The notes: a model not told the origin generated them from the letters alone. A DNA stretch of 64,000 nucleotides from VRUE01 sp963704545 (GCA_963704545.1 OY969915.1:558001-622000); one strand, 5' to 3'; positions 33,594-44,695 are shown, counted from the first letter of the stretch. Translations and numbers: made by a program.

Positions 33594-34508
33594 CTACTTC
33601 ACCGGCCTTCCTTCTTCGACCCGGGTGCCGAGCACCTTCACGTAGAGGGTGGCGATCGCCAGCACGCAGATGAAGATCAGCACCGAGACGGCCGAGCCCA
33701 GCCCCAGGTTGAGGCGTGAGATCAGCTGGTTGAAACCGAGGATCGAGACCGATTCGGTGTCCTGGGCACCGGCGGTCATGATGTAGATCGTGTCGAAGAC
33801 GCGGAAGGCGTCGAGGGTGCGGAAGAGCAGCGCGACGAGGATCGCCGGCTTCATCAGCGGCAGGGTGATGCGGACGAAGCGCTGCCAGGCGCTGGCGCCG
33901 TCGACCTTCGCAGCCTCGTAGAGCTGGCCGTCGATCGTCACCAGGCCGGCGAGCAGCAGCAGCGCCATGAAGGGCGTCGTCTTCCAGACCTCGGCCATGA
34001 TGATCACGGCGAAGGAGCTGAAGCGGCCGCCGAACCAGTCCATTTCGTCGGAGATCAGCGGCAGGTTGTTGACGAAGCCGCTGTCCGGCGCGAAGGCGAA
34101 CTGCCAGGAGAAGGCGGCGACCACGGTGATGATCCCGTAGGGGATGAGGACGGCGGTGCGGACGACGCCGCGGCCGAAGATCGCGCGGTGCATGACCAGG
34201 GCGATCGCCATCCCCAGCACCAGCTCGATCGAGACCGTGACCACGGTGAGGAAGACGGTGTTGAAGAGGTCGGTCCACCAGAGCTGCGAGCTCAGCACCG
34301 AGGTGTAGTTGTCGAGGCCGACGAAGCCGCCCTCGGCGGGGAAGCGCAGGTCGATCTGCTGGACCGAGAGGACGATCGCGTAGCCGATCGGGTAGGCGGT
34401 GACGGCGAGCATCGCGATCACCGCCGGCGCGCAGAGCAGCCAGGCGAGTCGGCGCTCGGAGCGGGTCTTCTCGCTGATCCCGGGGTGTCTCGGCGCGTGC
34501 GCCTCCAT
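33594..34508 (-). CDS. Sugar ABC transporter permease 1 (MalF/SugA type)
   Basis: This is a 304-residue permease. ATG 34508 overlaps the binding-protein stop (ATGA), which fixes the start; the longer frame upstream is inside that gene. Six hydrophobic segments, beginning LAWLLCAPAVIAMLAVTAYPI, and the EAA loop YEAAKVDGASAWQRF mark it as MalF-like. The N-terminus lacks the long MalF insertion of enteric proteins, as usual for actinobacterial systems. Second gene of the transporter operon. Confidence 0.93.
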   Translation of the reverse strand: MEAHAPRHPGISEKTRSERRLAWLLCAPAVIAMLAVTAYPIGYAIVLSVQQIDLRFPAEGGFVGLDNYTSVLSSQLWWTDLFNTVFLTVVTVSIELVLGMAIALVMHRAIFGRGVVRTAVLIPYGIITVVAAFSWQFAFAPDSGFVNNLPLISDEMDWFGGRFSSFAVIIMAEVWKTTPFMALLLLAGLVTIDGQLYEAAKVDGASAWQRFVRITLPLMKPAILVALLFRTLDAFRVFDTIYIMTAGAQDTESVSILGFNQLISRLNLGLGSAVSVLIFICVLAIATLYVKVLGTRVEEGRPVK

Positions 34509-35788
34509 CAGAGCAGCCCTTCCCGCTTGACCGCGTCTTCGAGGTTGGAGCGCAGCTCGTCGTACGTCGGGGTCGGGTCCTCTGGATCGATCTTGTCCGG
34601 AGGGTGCAGCGAGCGCTGCACCGCCAGGCTGACGTCCTGGTAGGCGGCGCTGCTCGGCCGCGGCCCGGCCCCTTCGATTGACTGCTTGACCAAGCCGGCG
34701 AAGCCGGGGTACGCCTCGGTCACGGTTTTGGTCGAGTAGAGATCCGAGCGCGAGGGAGGAAGGCCGTCGAGTTCGACCGCGGTCATCTGGCTCTGGCGGC
34801 CGGCGAGGCATGCCGCCGCGTCGAAGGCGACGTCCTTGTTCTCCGAGAAAGAGCTGATCGCGAGGTTGAAGCCGCCGAGCGGAGGCTTGCTGGGCCGGTT
34901 GGCGTCGATTCGCGGGAAGCGGGCGAAGCCCATTTTCCTGGCGATCTCCGGCGCTTCTTCTTTGGCGCTCGCGTAGGCGAAGGTGTAGTTGGTCATGAAG
35001 GCCGACTCGCCGCCCTCGAAGGCGATCCGCGCGGTGTCCTCGTTGGAGGTCGAGAGGCTGGGGGGCGCCGCTGAGGAGTTGGCGAAGCGACCCATCACCT
35101 CCAGCGCTCGCGTCGTCGGACCCTCGGCGAGCTCGACCGTTTCCGGCCCGGAGAGGAGCTGCGTCCCGGCGCTCTCGATCAGCGCGTTGGCCCAGACCGT
35201 GAAGCCCTCGTAGCGGTTGGCCTGGACCTGGATCGTGCCCGCGTTCTCGCGCCCCAGCCCTTCGGCCTCCTCGATCATCTCGTCCCAGGTCCGCGGGGCC
35301 CCTTTGACCAGATCCTTGCGGTACCAGAGCAGCTGGGTGTTGGTGTTGAACGGGGCGGCGTAGAGCTCGCCCTCGAAGGAGGCGGTCTCGATCACTCCGG
35401 GGAAGACCGCTTCCGTCACCTCGCCCTTACGGGCGCCGGTCCATCGCTCGACCCAGCCGGCGTTGGCGAACTCGCCGGTCCAGATCACGTCCATACCGAC
35501 GATGTCGATCGAGGAGTCCTCGGCGCCGAGTCGCCGGACCAGCTGTTCGCGCTGCTGGCTGGCATCGGTCGGCAGGAACTCCGGTTCGATCTCGTAGCGC
35601 CCACCCGATTCCTTGGAGCAGCGGGCCGACGTTTCCTCGATCGTCCCGCCCGGTTGGATCGCGACGAAGAAGCTCAGCGTGCGCTTGCCCGAACCCTCGG
35701 AGCTACCGCCGCAAGAGGTGAATCCGACGATTGCCAGAACCGATAGGCCCAAGCACACCACCGCCCTGGTCACCATCCAAGCTGTCAA
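34508..35788 (-). CDS. Sugar-binding lipoprotein of the ABC transporter
   Basis: This is a 426-residue extracellular binding protein. TTG 35788 has GGAGGG six bases upstream; ATG 35776 is an in-frame alternative. A lipoprotein signal follows, with hydrophobic VVCLGLSVLAIVGF and the lipobox Cys in FTSCGGSS. The mature part is a type I sugar-binding protein: VGMDVIWTGEFANAGWVE, LYAAPFNTNTQLLWYRKDL, and FMTNYTFAYA. The family binds maltose, trehalose or related oligosaccharides (LpqY-like). The ligand cannot be fixed from sequence. First gene of the operon; 182 bp upstream to the divergent secreted protein. Confidence 0.9.
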   Translation of the reverse strand: MTAWMVTRAVVCLGLSVLAIVGFTSCGGSSEGSGKRTLSFFVAIQPGGTIEETSARCSKESGGRYEIEPEFLPTDASQQREQLVRRLGAEDSSIDIVGMDVIWTGEFANAGWVERWTGARKGEVTEAVFPGVIETASFEGELYAAPFNTNTQLLWYRKDLVKGAPRTWDEMIEEAEGLGRENAGTIQVQANRYEGFTVWANALIESAGTQLLSGPETVELAEGPTTRALEVMGRFANSSAAPPSLSTSNEDTARIAFEGGESAFMTNYTFAYASAKEEAPEIARKMGFARFPRIDANRPSKPPLGGFNLAISSFSENKDVAFDAAACLAGRQSQMTAVELDGLPPSRSDLYSTKTVTEAYPGFAGLVKQSIEGAGPRPSSAAYQDVSLAVQRSLHPPDKIDPEDPTPTYDELRSNLEDAVKREGLL

Positions 35789-35970
35789 TTGCGTCCCTCC
35801 ATCCACGCCCCCACGCGCGGCGGGGGCGCACCGATGAAGTGCCCGGATCGGCCGATGCCTAAACAGCACCTCTGGAGGCGGCGGGAGGCCCGGATGCAGC
35901 TTTTTTGGACAGATGACTGAGTGCCCGAACAGACGCGGTTGAGCGCGCCCGAGGCGGGTACGAAGCCACT

Positions 35971-36837
35971 ATGACTTTGAGATTGAGATGGCAGGCATCG
36001 GCCGCTGTGCTGGCGCTTGTCGCTTTCGCAGCAGCGGTGCTCTACGCGCCTGCGGCCGATACCGCGCCCGGCGACGTCGCGGACCTGGGGATCATCAAGT
36101 CCGACAGTCCAGACCCGGTACTCGTCGGGGCCGTCCTCACCTACACCATCCAGGTGACCAACCTGGGCCCCCAGGAGGCCACCGGAGTGACGGTCACCGA
36201 TGAGCTCCCCAGCCATGCCACCTTCGTCTCGGCTTCGGCGAGCAGCGGTAGCTGCGAGCAAAAGGGCAAGCGCGTCACCTGCGACCTCGGCAACCTGGCG
36301 ATGGATCCGACCAAAGCGAATGCGGTGACCGTGACGATCCAGGTGCGACCCACCAAGACGGGCACGATCACGAACACCGCCTCGGTCGACTCGGTCGAGA
36401 ACGACCCCATCGGCGCCAATGACGAGGCGACGGTTTCGACCCAGGTAACGGCGCCCGCTCAGGCCGCCAGTTGCCGCGGCGTGACCGCCACGGTTCCTGG
36501 CACGCCGGGTGCTGACCGCCTCGTCGGCACCGCCGGCCCCGACGTGATCGTGGGCCTGGGCGGGTCTGACGCGATCTTCGGCCTCTCCGGTCGCGACCTG
36601 GTCTGCGCCGGCGGTGGCAACGATCGCGTCAACGCCGGATCGGCGGCCGACCGGGTCTTCGGCGGCGCGGGAGCCGACCTCATCCGCGGCCGCGGCGGCC
36701 CCGATCTCCTCGCCGGCAACCCCGGTGCCGACGTCCTCGCCGGAAATGCGGGGAGCGACCGTCTCCGTGGCGGCCGGGGCTTCGACCTCTGCTCCGGCGG
36801 TGCCGGCCTCGATCGCGAGCGCGGCTGCGAGCGCTGA
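35971..36837 (+). CDS. Secreted protein with DUF11 repeat and RTX-like glycine-rich repeats
   Basis: This is a 288-residue protein. The signal peptide is AAVLALVAFAAAVLYAPAA. Residues about 38-155 are a DUF11-type Ig-like domain (DLGIIKSDSPDPVLVGAVLT, YTIQVTNLGPQEATGVTVTD). Residues about 175-285 contain RTX-like repeats of the type GGSDAIFGLSGRDLV and GGAGADLIRGRGGPDLLAG, which bind calcium in hemolysin-type proteins, with two Cys pairs. It is probably a cell-surface or secreted adhesion protein. No transporter or sortase signal is present nearby. It ends 33 bp from the convergent purL stop. Confidence 0.88.
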   Translation: MTLRLRWQASAAVLALVAFAAAVLYAPAADTAPGDVADLGIIKSDSPDPVLVGAVLTYTIQVTNLGPQEATGVTVTDELPSHATFVSASASSGSCEQKGKRVTCDLGNLAMDPTKANAVTVTIQVRPTKTGTITNTASVDSVENDPIGANDEATVSTQVTAPAQAASCRGVTATVPGTPGADRLVGTAGPDVIVGLGGSDAIFGLSGRDLVCAGGGNDRVNAGSAADRVFGGAGADLIRGRGGPDLLAGNPGADVLAGNAGSDRLRGGRGFDLCSGGAGLDRERGCER

Positions 36838-36869
36838 GCCGGCTTCGACGACGCTGCCAATGCCGTGTT

Positions 36870-39052
<2,183 letters not shown>

Positions 39053-39056
<4 letters not shown>

Positions 39057-39727
39057 GCCGGCACCCCGGCGGCCGCGACGGCTTCGAAGACCTTCAGCCC
39101 ATCCGTCGATCCCGTCAGCGGGTCGACGGCGTGCTCGGGGTGAGGCATCAGGCCGACCACGTTCCCAGCCTCGTTGCGCACTCCGGCGATGTCCCGCGCC
39201 GACCCGTTCGGGTTCTGTCCCGGCGCGTAGCGATAGGCGACCTGCCCGTTCGCCTCGAGCTCGTCCAGGACCTCATCCGGCGCGTAGTACCGCCCTTCCC
39301 CGTGCTTCGCCGGGATCGACAACGTGGGCCGATGGGCCGAAATCTCCGCCATAGAGGACGATTTCGTCCCGTCGGCGGGGATGAGGTTGAGCTGGCGGCA
39401 GTGGAAGCGCATGCTCTCGTTGAGGAGGAGGGCGCCCGGGAGCAGGCGGGCCTCGCAGAGGACCTGGAAGCCGTTGCAGATTCCCAGCACCGGCCCGCCG
39501 CCGCCGGCGAACTCCGCCACCGCCTCCATCGCCGGCGAGAAGCGGGCGATCGCGCCCGCGCGCAGGTAGTCGCCGTAGGAGAAGCCGCCGGGGACGACGA
39601 CCGCGTCGATCCCCTCCAGGTCGCGCTCCTCGTGCCAGACCAGGCGCGCCTCGCCGAGCAGCGAGCAGGCGTGCAGGGCGTCCCGCTCGTCGCAGGAGCC
39701 GGGGAACTGGAGCACTCCCCAGCGCAT
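39053..39727 (-). CDS. purQ: Phosphoribosylformylglycinamidine synthase, glutaminase subunit PurQ
   Basis: This 224-residue class I glutaminase supplies ammonia to PurL. Motifs: VLQFPGSCDERDAL, VVPGGFSYGDYLRAGAIA, VLGICNGFQVLCEARLLPGALL with the nucleophile Cys, and the catalytic His and Glu in MPHPEHAVD. Length is normal. The start shares base 39727 with the end of purS and the end overlaps purL by four bases. Confidence 0.96.
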
Positions 39728-39963
39728 CAGGCGGCGCCGTCGAGGCGCTCGATCTCGTAATCCTCGATCAGCGGGTTGGCGAGCAACTTCTCGCAGAGCT
39801 CGCCCAGCCGCTCGGGGTCCTCGGCCTCGAGCTCGACCATGCGGCCGACCCGGACGTGCTCGATCCCCTCGAAGCCGAGTGCCGGCAGGGCTCGCTCGAC
39901 CGCCTTGCCCTGGGGGTCGAGGATCCCCTCCTTGGGCCGGATCAGCACCCGGGCCTTCGCCAC
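39727..39963 (-). CDS. purS: Phosphoribosylformylglycinamidine synthase, subunit PurS
   Basis: This is a 78-residue protein with the PurS pattern KARVLIRPKEGILDPQGKAVERAL, then HVRVGRMVELE and LANPLIEDYEI. PurS dimers couple PurQ and PurL. GTG 39963 is used as start and overlaps the purC stop by one base. A longer frame upstream is inside purC and has no PurS sequence. Third of the four adjacent minus-strand genes. Confidence 0.93.
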   Translation of the reverse strand: MAKARVLIRPKEGILDPQGKAVERALPALGFEGIEHVRVGRMVELEAEDPERLGELCEKLLANPLIEDYEIERLDGAA

Positions 39964-40811
39964 TAGAAGGAGCGCTCCGTGATCCGCTCGTAGGCCTCGA
40001 CGTACTTGGCCCGCGTCTGCTCGACCACGTCGGGCGGCAGCTCCGGGGCGGGGGGCGTGTGGTCCCAGCCCTCCGCGTCGGCCCAGTCGCGCACGAACTG
40101 CTTGTCGAAGGAGGGCTGCGTCTTCCCCGGCTCGTAGCGGTCGGCCGGCCAGAAGCGCGAGGAGTCCGGGGTCAGCACCTCGTCGGCGAGGACGATCTCG
40201 GCGCCGGCGTGGCGACCCAGCTCGAACTTGGTGTCGGCGAGGATGATCCCGCGCTCGGCCGCGTGCTCGGCGCCGCGCACGTAGACCTCGATGGATATGC
40301 GCCGCAGCTCCTCCATCAGCGCCCGGTCGCCGACGATCTCGGCCGCCCGGTCGAAGTCGACGTTCTCGTCGTGGTCGCCGATCTCGGCCTTCGTCGCCGG
40401 GGTGAAGATCGGCTCGGGGAGCTTGTCGGACTCGAGCAGGCCGGCCGGCAGCTCGATCCCGCAGACCGTTCCGTCGCGCTTGTATTCCTTCCAGCCCGAG
40501 CCGGAGAGGTAGCCGCGCACGACGCACTCGACCGGGTACATCTCCAGCCGCCGCACCCGCATCGCCCGCTCGGCCACCTCTTCGGGCACGTCAGCGGAGA
40601 CGAAGTGGTTGGGCACGATGTCGCCGGTCAGCTCGAACCAGAATTCCGAGATCCGGTTCAGGACCTTTCCCTTGTCGGGGATCGGCGTCGGCATCACCAC
40701 GTCGTAGATCGAGATCCGGTCGGAGGCGACCATCAGCAGGTCGCCCTCCCACTCGTAGATCTCGCGAACCTTCCCCGACGAATGAAGCTTCAAATCCTGG
40801 ACCGGCGGCAC
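39963..40811 (-). CDS. purC: SAICAR synthetase
   Basis: This 282-residue enzyme makes SAICAR. GTG 40811 gives VPPVQDLKLHSSGKVREIYE, close to the usual N-terminus. The upstream in-frame codons run into a hairpin at 40848-40945 and look non-coding. Motifs: LLMVASDRISIYDVVMPT, YPVECVVRGYLSGSGWKEY, GIELPAGLLESDKL, GIILADTKFELG and LTPDSSRFWP. First gene of purC-purS-purQ-purL. The gap to the divergent P450 gene is filled by the palindrome. Confidence 0.94.
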   Translation of the reverse strand: MPPVQDLKLHSSGKVREIYEWEGDLLMVASDRISIYDVVMPTPIPDKGKVLNRISEFWFELTGDIVPNHFVSADVPEEVAERAMRVRRLEMYPVECVVRGYLSGSGWKEYKRDGTVCGIELPAGLLESDKLPEPIFTPATKAEIGDHDENVDFDRAAEIVGDRALMEELRRISIEVYVRGAEHAAERGIILADTKFELGRHAGAEIVLADEVLTPDSSRFWPADRYEPGKTQPSFDKQFVRDWADAEGWDHTPPAPELPPDVVEQTRAKYVEAYERITERSF

Positions 40812-40847
40812 GGACTCGATGCTAGCTATCTCGAGGGTCGGAGCGTA

Positions 40848-40945
40848 GTGGCATGGGACAGGTGCCCCTCGTCCCGACAAGTGACGCGCTATGAGCGCGT
40901 CACTTTGAGTATCCGCCGGTCCGAGGGGCACCTGTCCCATGCCAC
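40848..40945. repeat. Long palindrome between purC and the P450 gene
   Basis: Perfect 24-bp arms at 40848-40871 and 40922-40945 (GTGGCATGGGACAGG... reversed) enclose an inner 10-bp stem GTGACGCGCT/AGCGCGTCAC at 40881-40902. The right arm contains the first ATG of the P450 reading frame. Confidence 0.9.
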
Positions 40946-42297
40946 CCCAGTCTGCGATCCTTTCGATGATGCTGCCGTCCGAACCGAAGAGCCCGCCCGT
41001 CGTCCAGACCCTCAGGTGGGCTTTTCGGCCATTGCCCTTCATGCAGGAGTGCCGGGAGAGGATCGGCGACAACTTCAGCGTCAAGTTCCTCGGCTTCGAG
41101 CGGCCGATGGTGATGATCTCCGACCCGGCCGCGATCAAGGCCCTCTACACCGAGCGCTCCCACGGACTGCCCCCGGGCCGCGAGGTATTCCTCGAGCCGG
41201 TGCTGGGCTCGCGCTCGCTGCTGCTGCTCGAAGGCGCCGACCATCTCGCCCACCGCAAGCTGATGCTGCCCGCCTTCCACGGCGAGCGGATGCGCTCCTA
41301 TGAGCCGGTCATGGAAGAGATCGTCGACGCCAGCATCGACTCCTGGCCGCTGGGGGAGGAATTCCGTATTCATCCCCAGATGCAGGCGATCACCCTGGAC
41401 ATCATCCTGCGCGTCGTCTTCGGCGTCGCCGAGGGCCCCCGGCTGGAGAAGCTCCGCCGCCTGCTCACCGACGTGCTGGAGGAGACCGCCTCCCCGTTCA
41501 CCCAGCTGATGGCCCTGGCGACGAGGCGCTTCACCGGTCGCGGCCCCTGGGTCAAATTCGAGGGTCGGCTGCGCGAAGTCGACGAGCTGCTCTACGCCGA
41601 GATCGCCGAGCGCCGCGCCGAGGAAAGCTTCGAGGAGCGCGACGACATCCTCTCGATCCTGATGGCGGCCCGCTTCGAGGACGGGGACGGGCTGGCCGAC
41701 GTCGACCTGCGCGACCAGCTGCTTACGCTGCTGCTCGCCGGTCACGAGACGACGGCGACCGCGCTGGCCTGGACCTTCGACCTGCTGCTCCGCCATCCCG
41801 AGCCGCTGCGGCGCCTGCGCGACTCGATCGAGGCGGGCGAGGACGAGTACATGCGGGCGACGATCACCGAGGCCCTGCGCCTGCGCCCCGTGGTGCCGCT
41901 GGCCGGCCGCCGCCTCAATGCCGAGCTCAGCGTCGACGGCCTCACCCTGCCCGCCGGCACCGACGTGACGCCGGCGATCTGGCTCACCCACACCCGCGCC
42001 GACGTCTACCCCGAGCCCTTCGCCTTCCGTCCCGAGCGCTTCCTCGGCGAGGCGCCGGACACCTACGCCTGGGTCCCCTTCGGCGGCGGCGTGCGCCGCT
42101 GCATCGGCGCCGCCTTCTCCGAGTTCGAGATGCGGATCGTCCTGCGCGAGGTGCTGACCCGCTGCGAGCTGCACAAGGCCGACCCGGCACCAGAGAAGAT
42201 CGGCCGCCGCAGCATCACCCTCTCGCCGCGCGGCGGCACCCCGGTAGTACTCACCGCTCGCCACCCGGCGAGCGAGCGCGATCTGGTCGCCGCTTAG
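40939..42297 (+). CDS. Cytochrome P450
   Basis: This is a 452-residue P450. Motifs: the I-helix LLLAGHETTATALAW, the K-helix ExxR in EALRLRPVVPLAGR, and the heme-binding loop FGGGVRRCIGAAFSEFEMR with the thiolate Cys. No membrane anchor is present, so it is soluble, class I type. The substrate is unknown. The first ATG (40939) is inside a palindrome arm; ATG 40966 or 40969 (MMLPSEPKSPP) are plausible true starts. No ferredoxin or reductase gene is adjacent. It is convergent with a thioredoxin-fold gene, overlapping by four bases. Confidence 0.92.
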   Translation: MPPQSAILSMMLPSEPKSPPVVQTLRWAFRPLPFMQECRERIGDNFSVKFLGFERPMVMISDPAAIKALYTERSHGLPPGREVFLEPVLGSRSLLLLEGADHLAHRKLMLPAFHGERMRSYEPVMEEIVDASIDSWPLGEEFRIHPQMQAITLDIILRVVFGVAEGPRLEKLRRLLTDVLEETASPFTQLMALATRRFTGRGPWVKFEGRLREVDELLYAEIAERRAEESFEERDDILSILMAARFEDGDGLADVDLRDQLLTLLLAGHETTATALAWTFDLLLRHPEPLRRLRDSIEAGEDEYMRATITEALRLRPVVPLAGRRLNAELSVDGLTLPAGTDVTPAIWLTHTRADVYPEPFAFRPERFLGEAPDTYAWVPFGGGVRRCIGAAFSEFEMRIVLREVLTRCELHKADPAPEKIGRRSITLSPRGGTPVVLTARHPASERDLVAA

Positions 42298-42599
42298 TCC
42301 TTCTGCGCAGCGGCCCGTGCCGCGGGATGCTCGCGCGCCCAGCGCGCGATCGTGCCCGAGCCGGAGATGACCTCGCCGTCGTCGAGGACGAGGATCGGCA
42401 CCTCGTTGGTGCCGCTCAGCTCCTTCACCTCGGTCCGGTCGTCCTCGCGGCTGCCCCAGGTCCAGAAAGCCATCCTGTACCCACCGACGGTCTTGAGCTC
42501 GTACTCGTACCCCGCCGCGTCGAGCGCCTTGCCCGCCTTGGCGCACGGGTGCGCGAACGCCGGCCCGGTTTTCTTCTGCCCGCAGGTGTAGAGGACCAC
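42294..42599 (-). CDS. Thioredoxin-fold (glutaredoxin/GST N-terminal-like) protein
   Basis: This is a 101-residue protein beginning MVLYTCGQKKTGPAFAHPC. It has a single-domain glutathione S-transferase N-terminal or glutaredoxin-like fold, with the cis-proline motif NEVPILVLDDGEVISGSG and a C-terminal helix. The first Cys at residue 6 is in the redox position, with a Gly-Gln-Lys-Lys spacing rather than CxxC, so it may act as a monothiol. The function is unknown. The gene is on its own, with a 51-bp gap to the vapB region. Confidence 0.75.
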   Translation of the reverse strand: MVLYTCGQKKTGPAFAHPCAKAGKALDAAGYEYELKTVGGYRMAFWTWGSREDDRTEVKELSGTNEVPILVLDDGEVISGSGTIARWAREHPAARAAAQKD

Positions 42600-42634
42600 G
42601 CCGCAACCCTAACGGGTGGAAGAAAACCTAAGTG

Positions 42635-42657
42635 CTACGATCGTCGCACTATCGTAG
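42635..42657. promoter_or_regulatory. Palindrome at the vapBC start, putative operator
   Basis: CTACGAT (42635-42641) and ATCGTAG (42651-42657) are perfect inverted halves 9 bp apart. The right half begins at the likely first codon of vapB, and the left half contains TACGAT, a possible -10 element. Antitoxin autoregulation at this site is inferred. Confidence 0.55.
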
Positions 42658-42911
42658 AAGTTGCGACAAGAGAGCTGCGGAACAGGACCGCCGACCTGCT
42701 CAAACGCGTGGAGGCGGGCGAGAGCATGGTGATCACCGTGCGTGGAAAGCCGGTGGCCGATCTCGTGCCCCACACCGGCGGGGGATCGCGATGGCTCACA
42801 CCTTCGGAGGTTCTTGCGATTCGTGAGATCGCGGATGCCGATCCCACCTTTGGCGCCGACCTCGACAAGCTGACCAGCGGAACGACTGACGACCTGGGGC
42901 CGATTTGGTGA
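42651..42911 (+). CDS. vapB: Antitoxin of the VapB/Phd type
   Basis: This is about 86 residues. The Phd/YefM-like core is clear: IVEVATRELRNRTADLLKRV, then GESMVITVRGKPVADLVPH. The C-terminal part (SRWLTPSEVLAIREIADADP) binds the toxin. No in-frame ATG, GTG or TTG precedes the conserved core. The codon at the expected position is ATC (42651), directly after a palindrome. Either a rare ATC start is used, or a CTG inside (ELRNRT) is used and the N-terminus is short. The stop overlaps the vapC start (GTGA). Confidence 0.8.
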   Translation: MVEVATRELRNRTADLLKRVEAGESMVITVRGKPVADLVPHTGGGSRWLTPSEVLAIREIADADPTFGADLDKLTSGTTDDLGPIW

Positions 42912-43318
42912 GCTCCGACCGCACCCCGGTTGGGCTCGTCGACACATCGGTGCTGGTTGCTGTCGAGAAGGGTCGTCCATTGCGCGAGGCGGCCCTTCCC
43001 GCGCGTTCTGCGATCTCGATCGTCACCGTTGCCGAGCTGCGCGCCGGCGTGTTGGCGGCCCCGGACATCGAAAGCCGAGACCGCCGCATCGTCACCCTCG
43101 AAGGGGTTAGAGGGGCCGCGATCCTGCCTGTCGAAGGGAGGGTCGCACGCGCTTGGGCTGTGATGCGCGCGTACCTCGTGGCGTCAGGGCGCGGAGTCAG
43201 CGTGAACGACCTTTGGATAGCGGCGACCGCGGCCGCGCATGAGCTTCCCGTAGTCACGCAGGACCGTGACTACGATGCCCTCTCCGGCGTTATGGGCCTG
43301 ACTGTGATCCCGGTTTAG
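42908..43318 (+). CDS. vapC: Toxin of the VapC type (PIN-domain ribonuclease)
   Basis: This is a 136-residue PIN-domain protein. The acidic residues are at VDTSVL (first Asp), SIVTVAELRAGV (Glu), VNDLWIAATA (Asp) and TQDRDYDAL (Asp), all present in order, so it is likely an active RNase. GTG 42908 overlaps the vapB stop by four bases; TTG 42905 is one codon earlier. It is the second gene of the toxin-antitoxin pair. The end overlaps purB on the other strand by four bases. Confidence 0.92.
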   Translation: MSSDRTPVGLVDTSVLVAVEKGRPLREAALPARSAISIVTVAELRAGVLAAPDIESRDRRIVTLEGVRGAAILPVEGRVARAWAVMRAYLVASGRGVSVNDLWIAATAAAHELPVVTQDRDYDALSGVMGLTVIPV

Positions 43319-44607
43319 GAGGAACTCCGCAGCGCTTCAAGCCGCTCGAAGATCTCGGGGATGTGAGTCAGGTAGGCGTTGTGGTCGAAGACGGTGTCGA
43401 GGTCGAGCTGGGGAGCCGCCTCGCCCAGCAGGTCGCGGAACTCGGTCCCGGTGTCCCATGCCTTCTGGGCGTTCTCCTGGACGACCCGGTAGGCGTCGTC
43501 TCGGGTCATGCCGGACTCGACCAGCGCCGTCAGGGCGCGCTGGCTGAAGAGGGCGCCGTGGGTCATCTCGAGGTTCTCGAGCATGCGGTCCGCGCGGACG
43601 GTCATCCCGGTGGCGACCTTGGTCGCCAGGTCCTGCATGTAGTCGAGGCAGATCGTGGCGTCGGGGAGGATCACGCGCTCGGCACCGGAGTGGGAGATGT
43701 CGCGCTCGTGCCAGAGCGCGACGTTCTCCAGGCCGGCCTGGGCGTAGCCACGCAGGACGCGGGCCAGGCCGGTGATCCGCTCGGTGCGGATCGGGTTGCG
43801 CTTGTGCGGCATCGCCGAGGAGCCCTTCTGCTTTCCGGAGGCGAACGGCTCCTCGACCTCGCGCACCTCCGTGCGCTGCAGGTTGCGCACCTCGGTCGCG
43901 AAGCGCTCCAGGCCGGCGCCGGCGATCGCGCAGCGCGAGGTGAGGACGGCGTGGCGGTCGCGGGGAATCACCTGCGTCGCCACGTCCTCGCGCCCGAGCC
44001 CGAGCCGCTCCATCACCCGCGCCTCGACCGCGGGCGGCACCGAGGCGTAGGTGCCGACGGCGCCCGAGAGCTTGCCGAAGGCGAGCTGTTCGAAGGCGTC
44101 GGTGAGCCGCCCCAGGTTGCGGTCGGCCTCGAAGGCGAAGCCGGCAAGGCGCAACCCGAAGGTGGTCGGCTCGGCGTGGACGCCGTGGGTGCGGCCGACG
44201 CAGAGGGTGTCGCGGTGCTCCAGCGCCCGCTCGATCAGCGCGTCGCGGTAGGCGCGGGTGCCCGCCAGCAGCACCTCTCCGGCCTCGCGCAGCTGCAGGG
44301 CGAGCGCCGTGTCGAGCACGTCGGAGGAGGTCAGCCCGTAGTGGATCCAGCGCCCGTGTTCGCCGACCGAGGCGGCGACCACGTCGACGAAGGCCGCCAC
44401 GTCATGGTCGGTCACCTTCTCCCGCTCGTTGACCGCCTCGACAGAAAAGGAAGCTTTCGCCCGACAAGCTTCGGCGGCCTCCTTCGGAACCACTCCCTCC
44501 TCCGCCCAAGCCTCCGTCGCCGCCAGCTCAACCTCCAGCCAGCACTCCAGCTTCCGCTGCGCCGACCAAGCTTTCCCAATCTCCGGCCGCGTGTATCGGG
44601 GAATCAT
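43315..44607 (-). CDS. purB: Adenylosuccinate lyase
   Basis: This 430-residue enzyme makes AICAR from SAICAR and AMP from adenylosuccinate. ATG 44607 gives MIPRYTRPEIGKAWSAQRKL, the normal N-terminus; the upstream frame continues through a palindrome. Motifs: IHYGLTSSDVLDTALALQLR, VGRTHGVHAEPTTFGL, and GSSAMPHKRNPIRTERI with the catalytic Ser loop. It lies between vapBC (convergent, four-base overlap) and purE. Confidence 0.96.
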   Translation of the reverse strand: MIPRYTRPEIGKAWSAQRKLECWLEVELAATEAWAEEGVVPKEAAEACRAKASFSVEAVNEREKVTDHDVAAFVDVVAASVGEHGRWIHYGLTSSDVLDTALALQLREAGEVLLAGTRAYRDALIERALEHRDTLCVGRTHGVHAEPTTFGLRLAGFAFEADRNLGRLTDAFEQLAFGKLSGAVGTYASVPPAVEARVMERLGLGREDVATQVIPRDRHAVLTSRCAIAGAGLERFATEVRNLQRTEVREVEEPFASGKQKGSSAMPHKRNPIRTERITGLARVLRGYAQAGLENVALWHERDISHSGAERVILPDATICLDYMQDLATKVATGMTVRADRMLENLEMTHGALFSQRALTALVESGMTRDDAYRVVQENAQKAWDTGTEFRDLLGEAAPQLDLDTVFDHNAYLTHIPEIFERLEALRSSS

Positions 44608-44624
44608 CCGCAGGCCACCGTCGC

Positions 44625-44695
44625 GAGGGTGGTCGGGGGGGTCTCCCGGCGAACTCCCGCGATAGCGGCGACGGGAGACCCCCCCGACCACCCTC
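44625..44695. repeat. Long G-rich palindrome between purE and purB
   Basis: Perfect 24-bp arms at 44625-44648 and 44672-44695 contain a run of seven G or C. The loop has GAACTCCCGCGATAGCGG. The same loop core occurs in the palindrome at 46824-46895. Confidence 0.9.
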
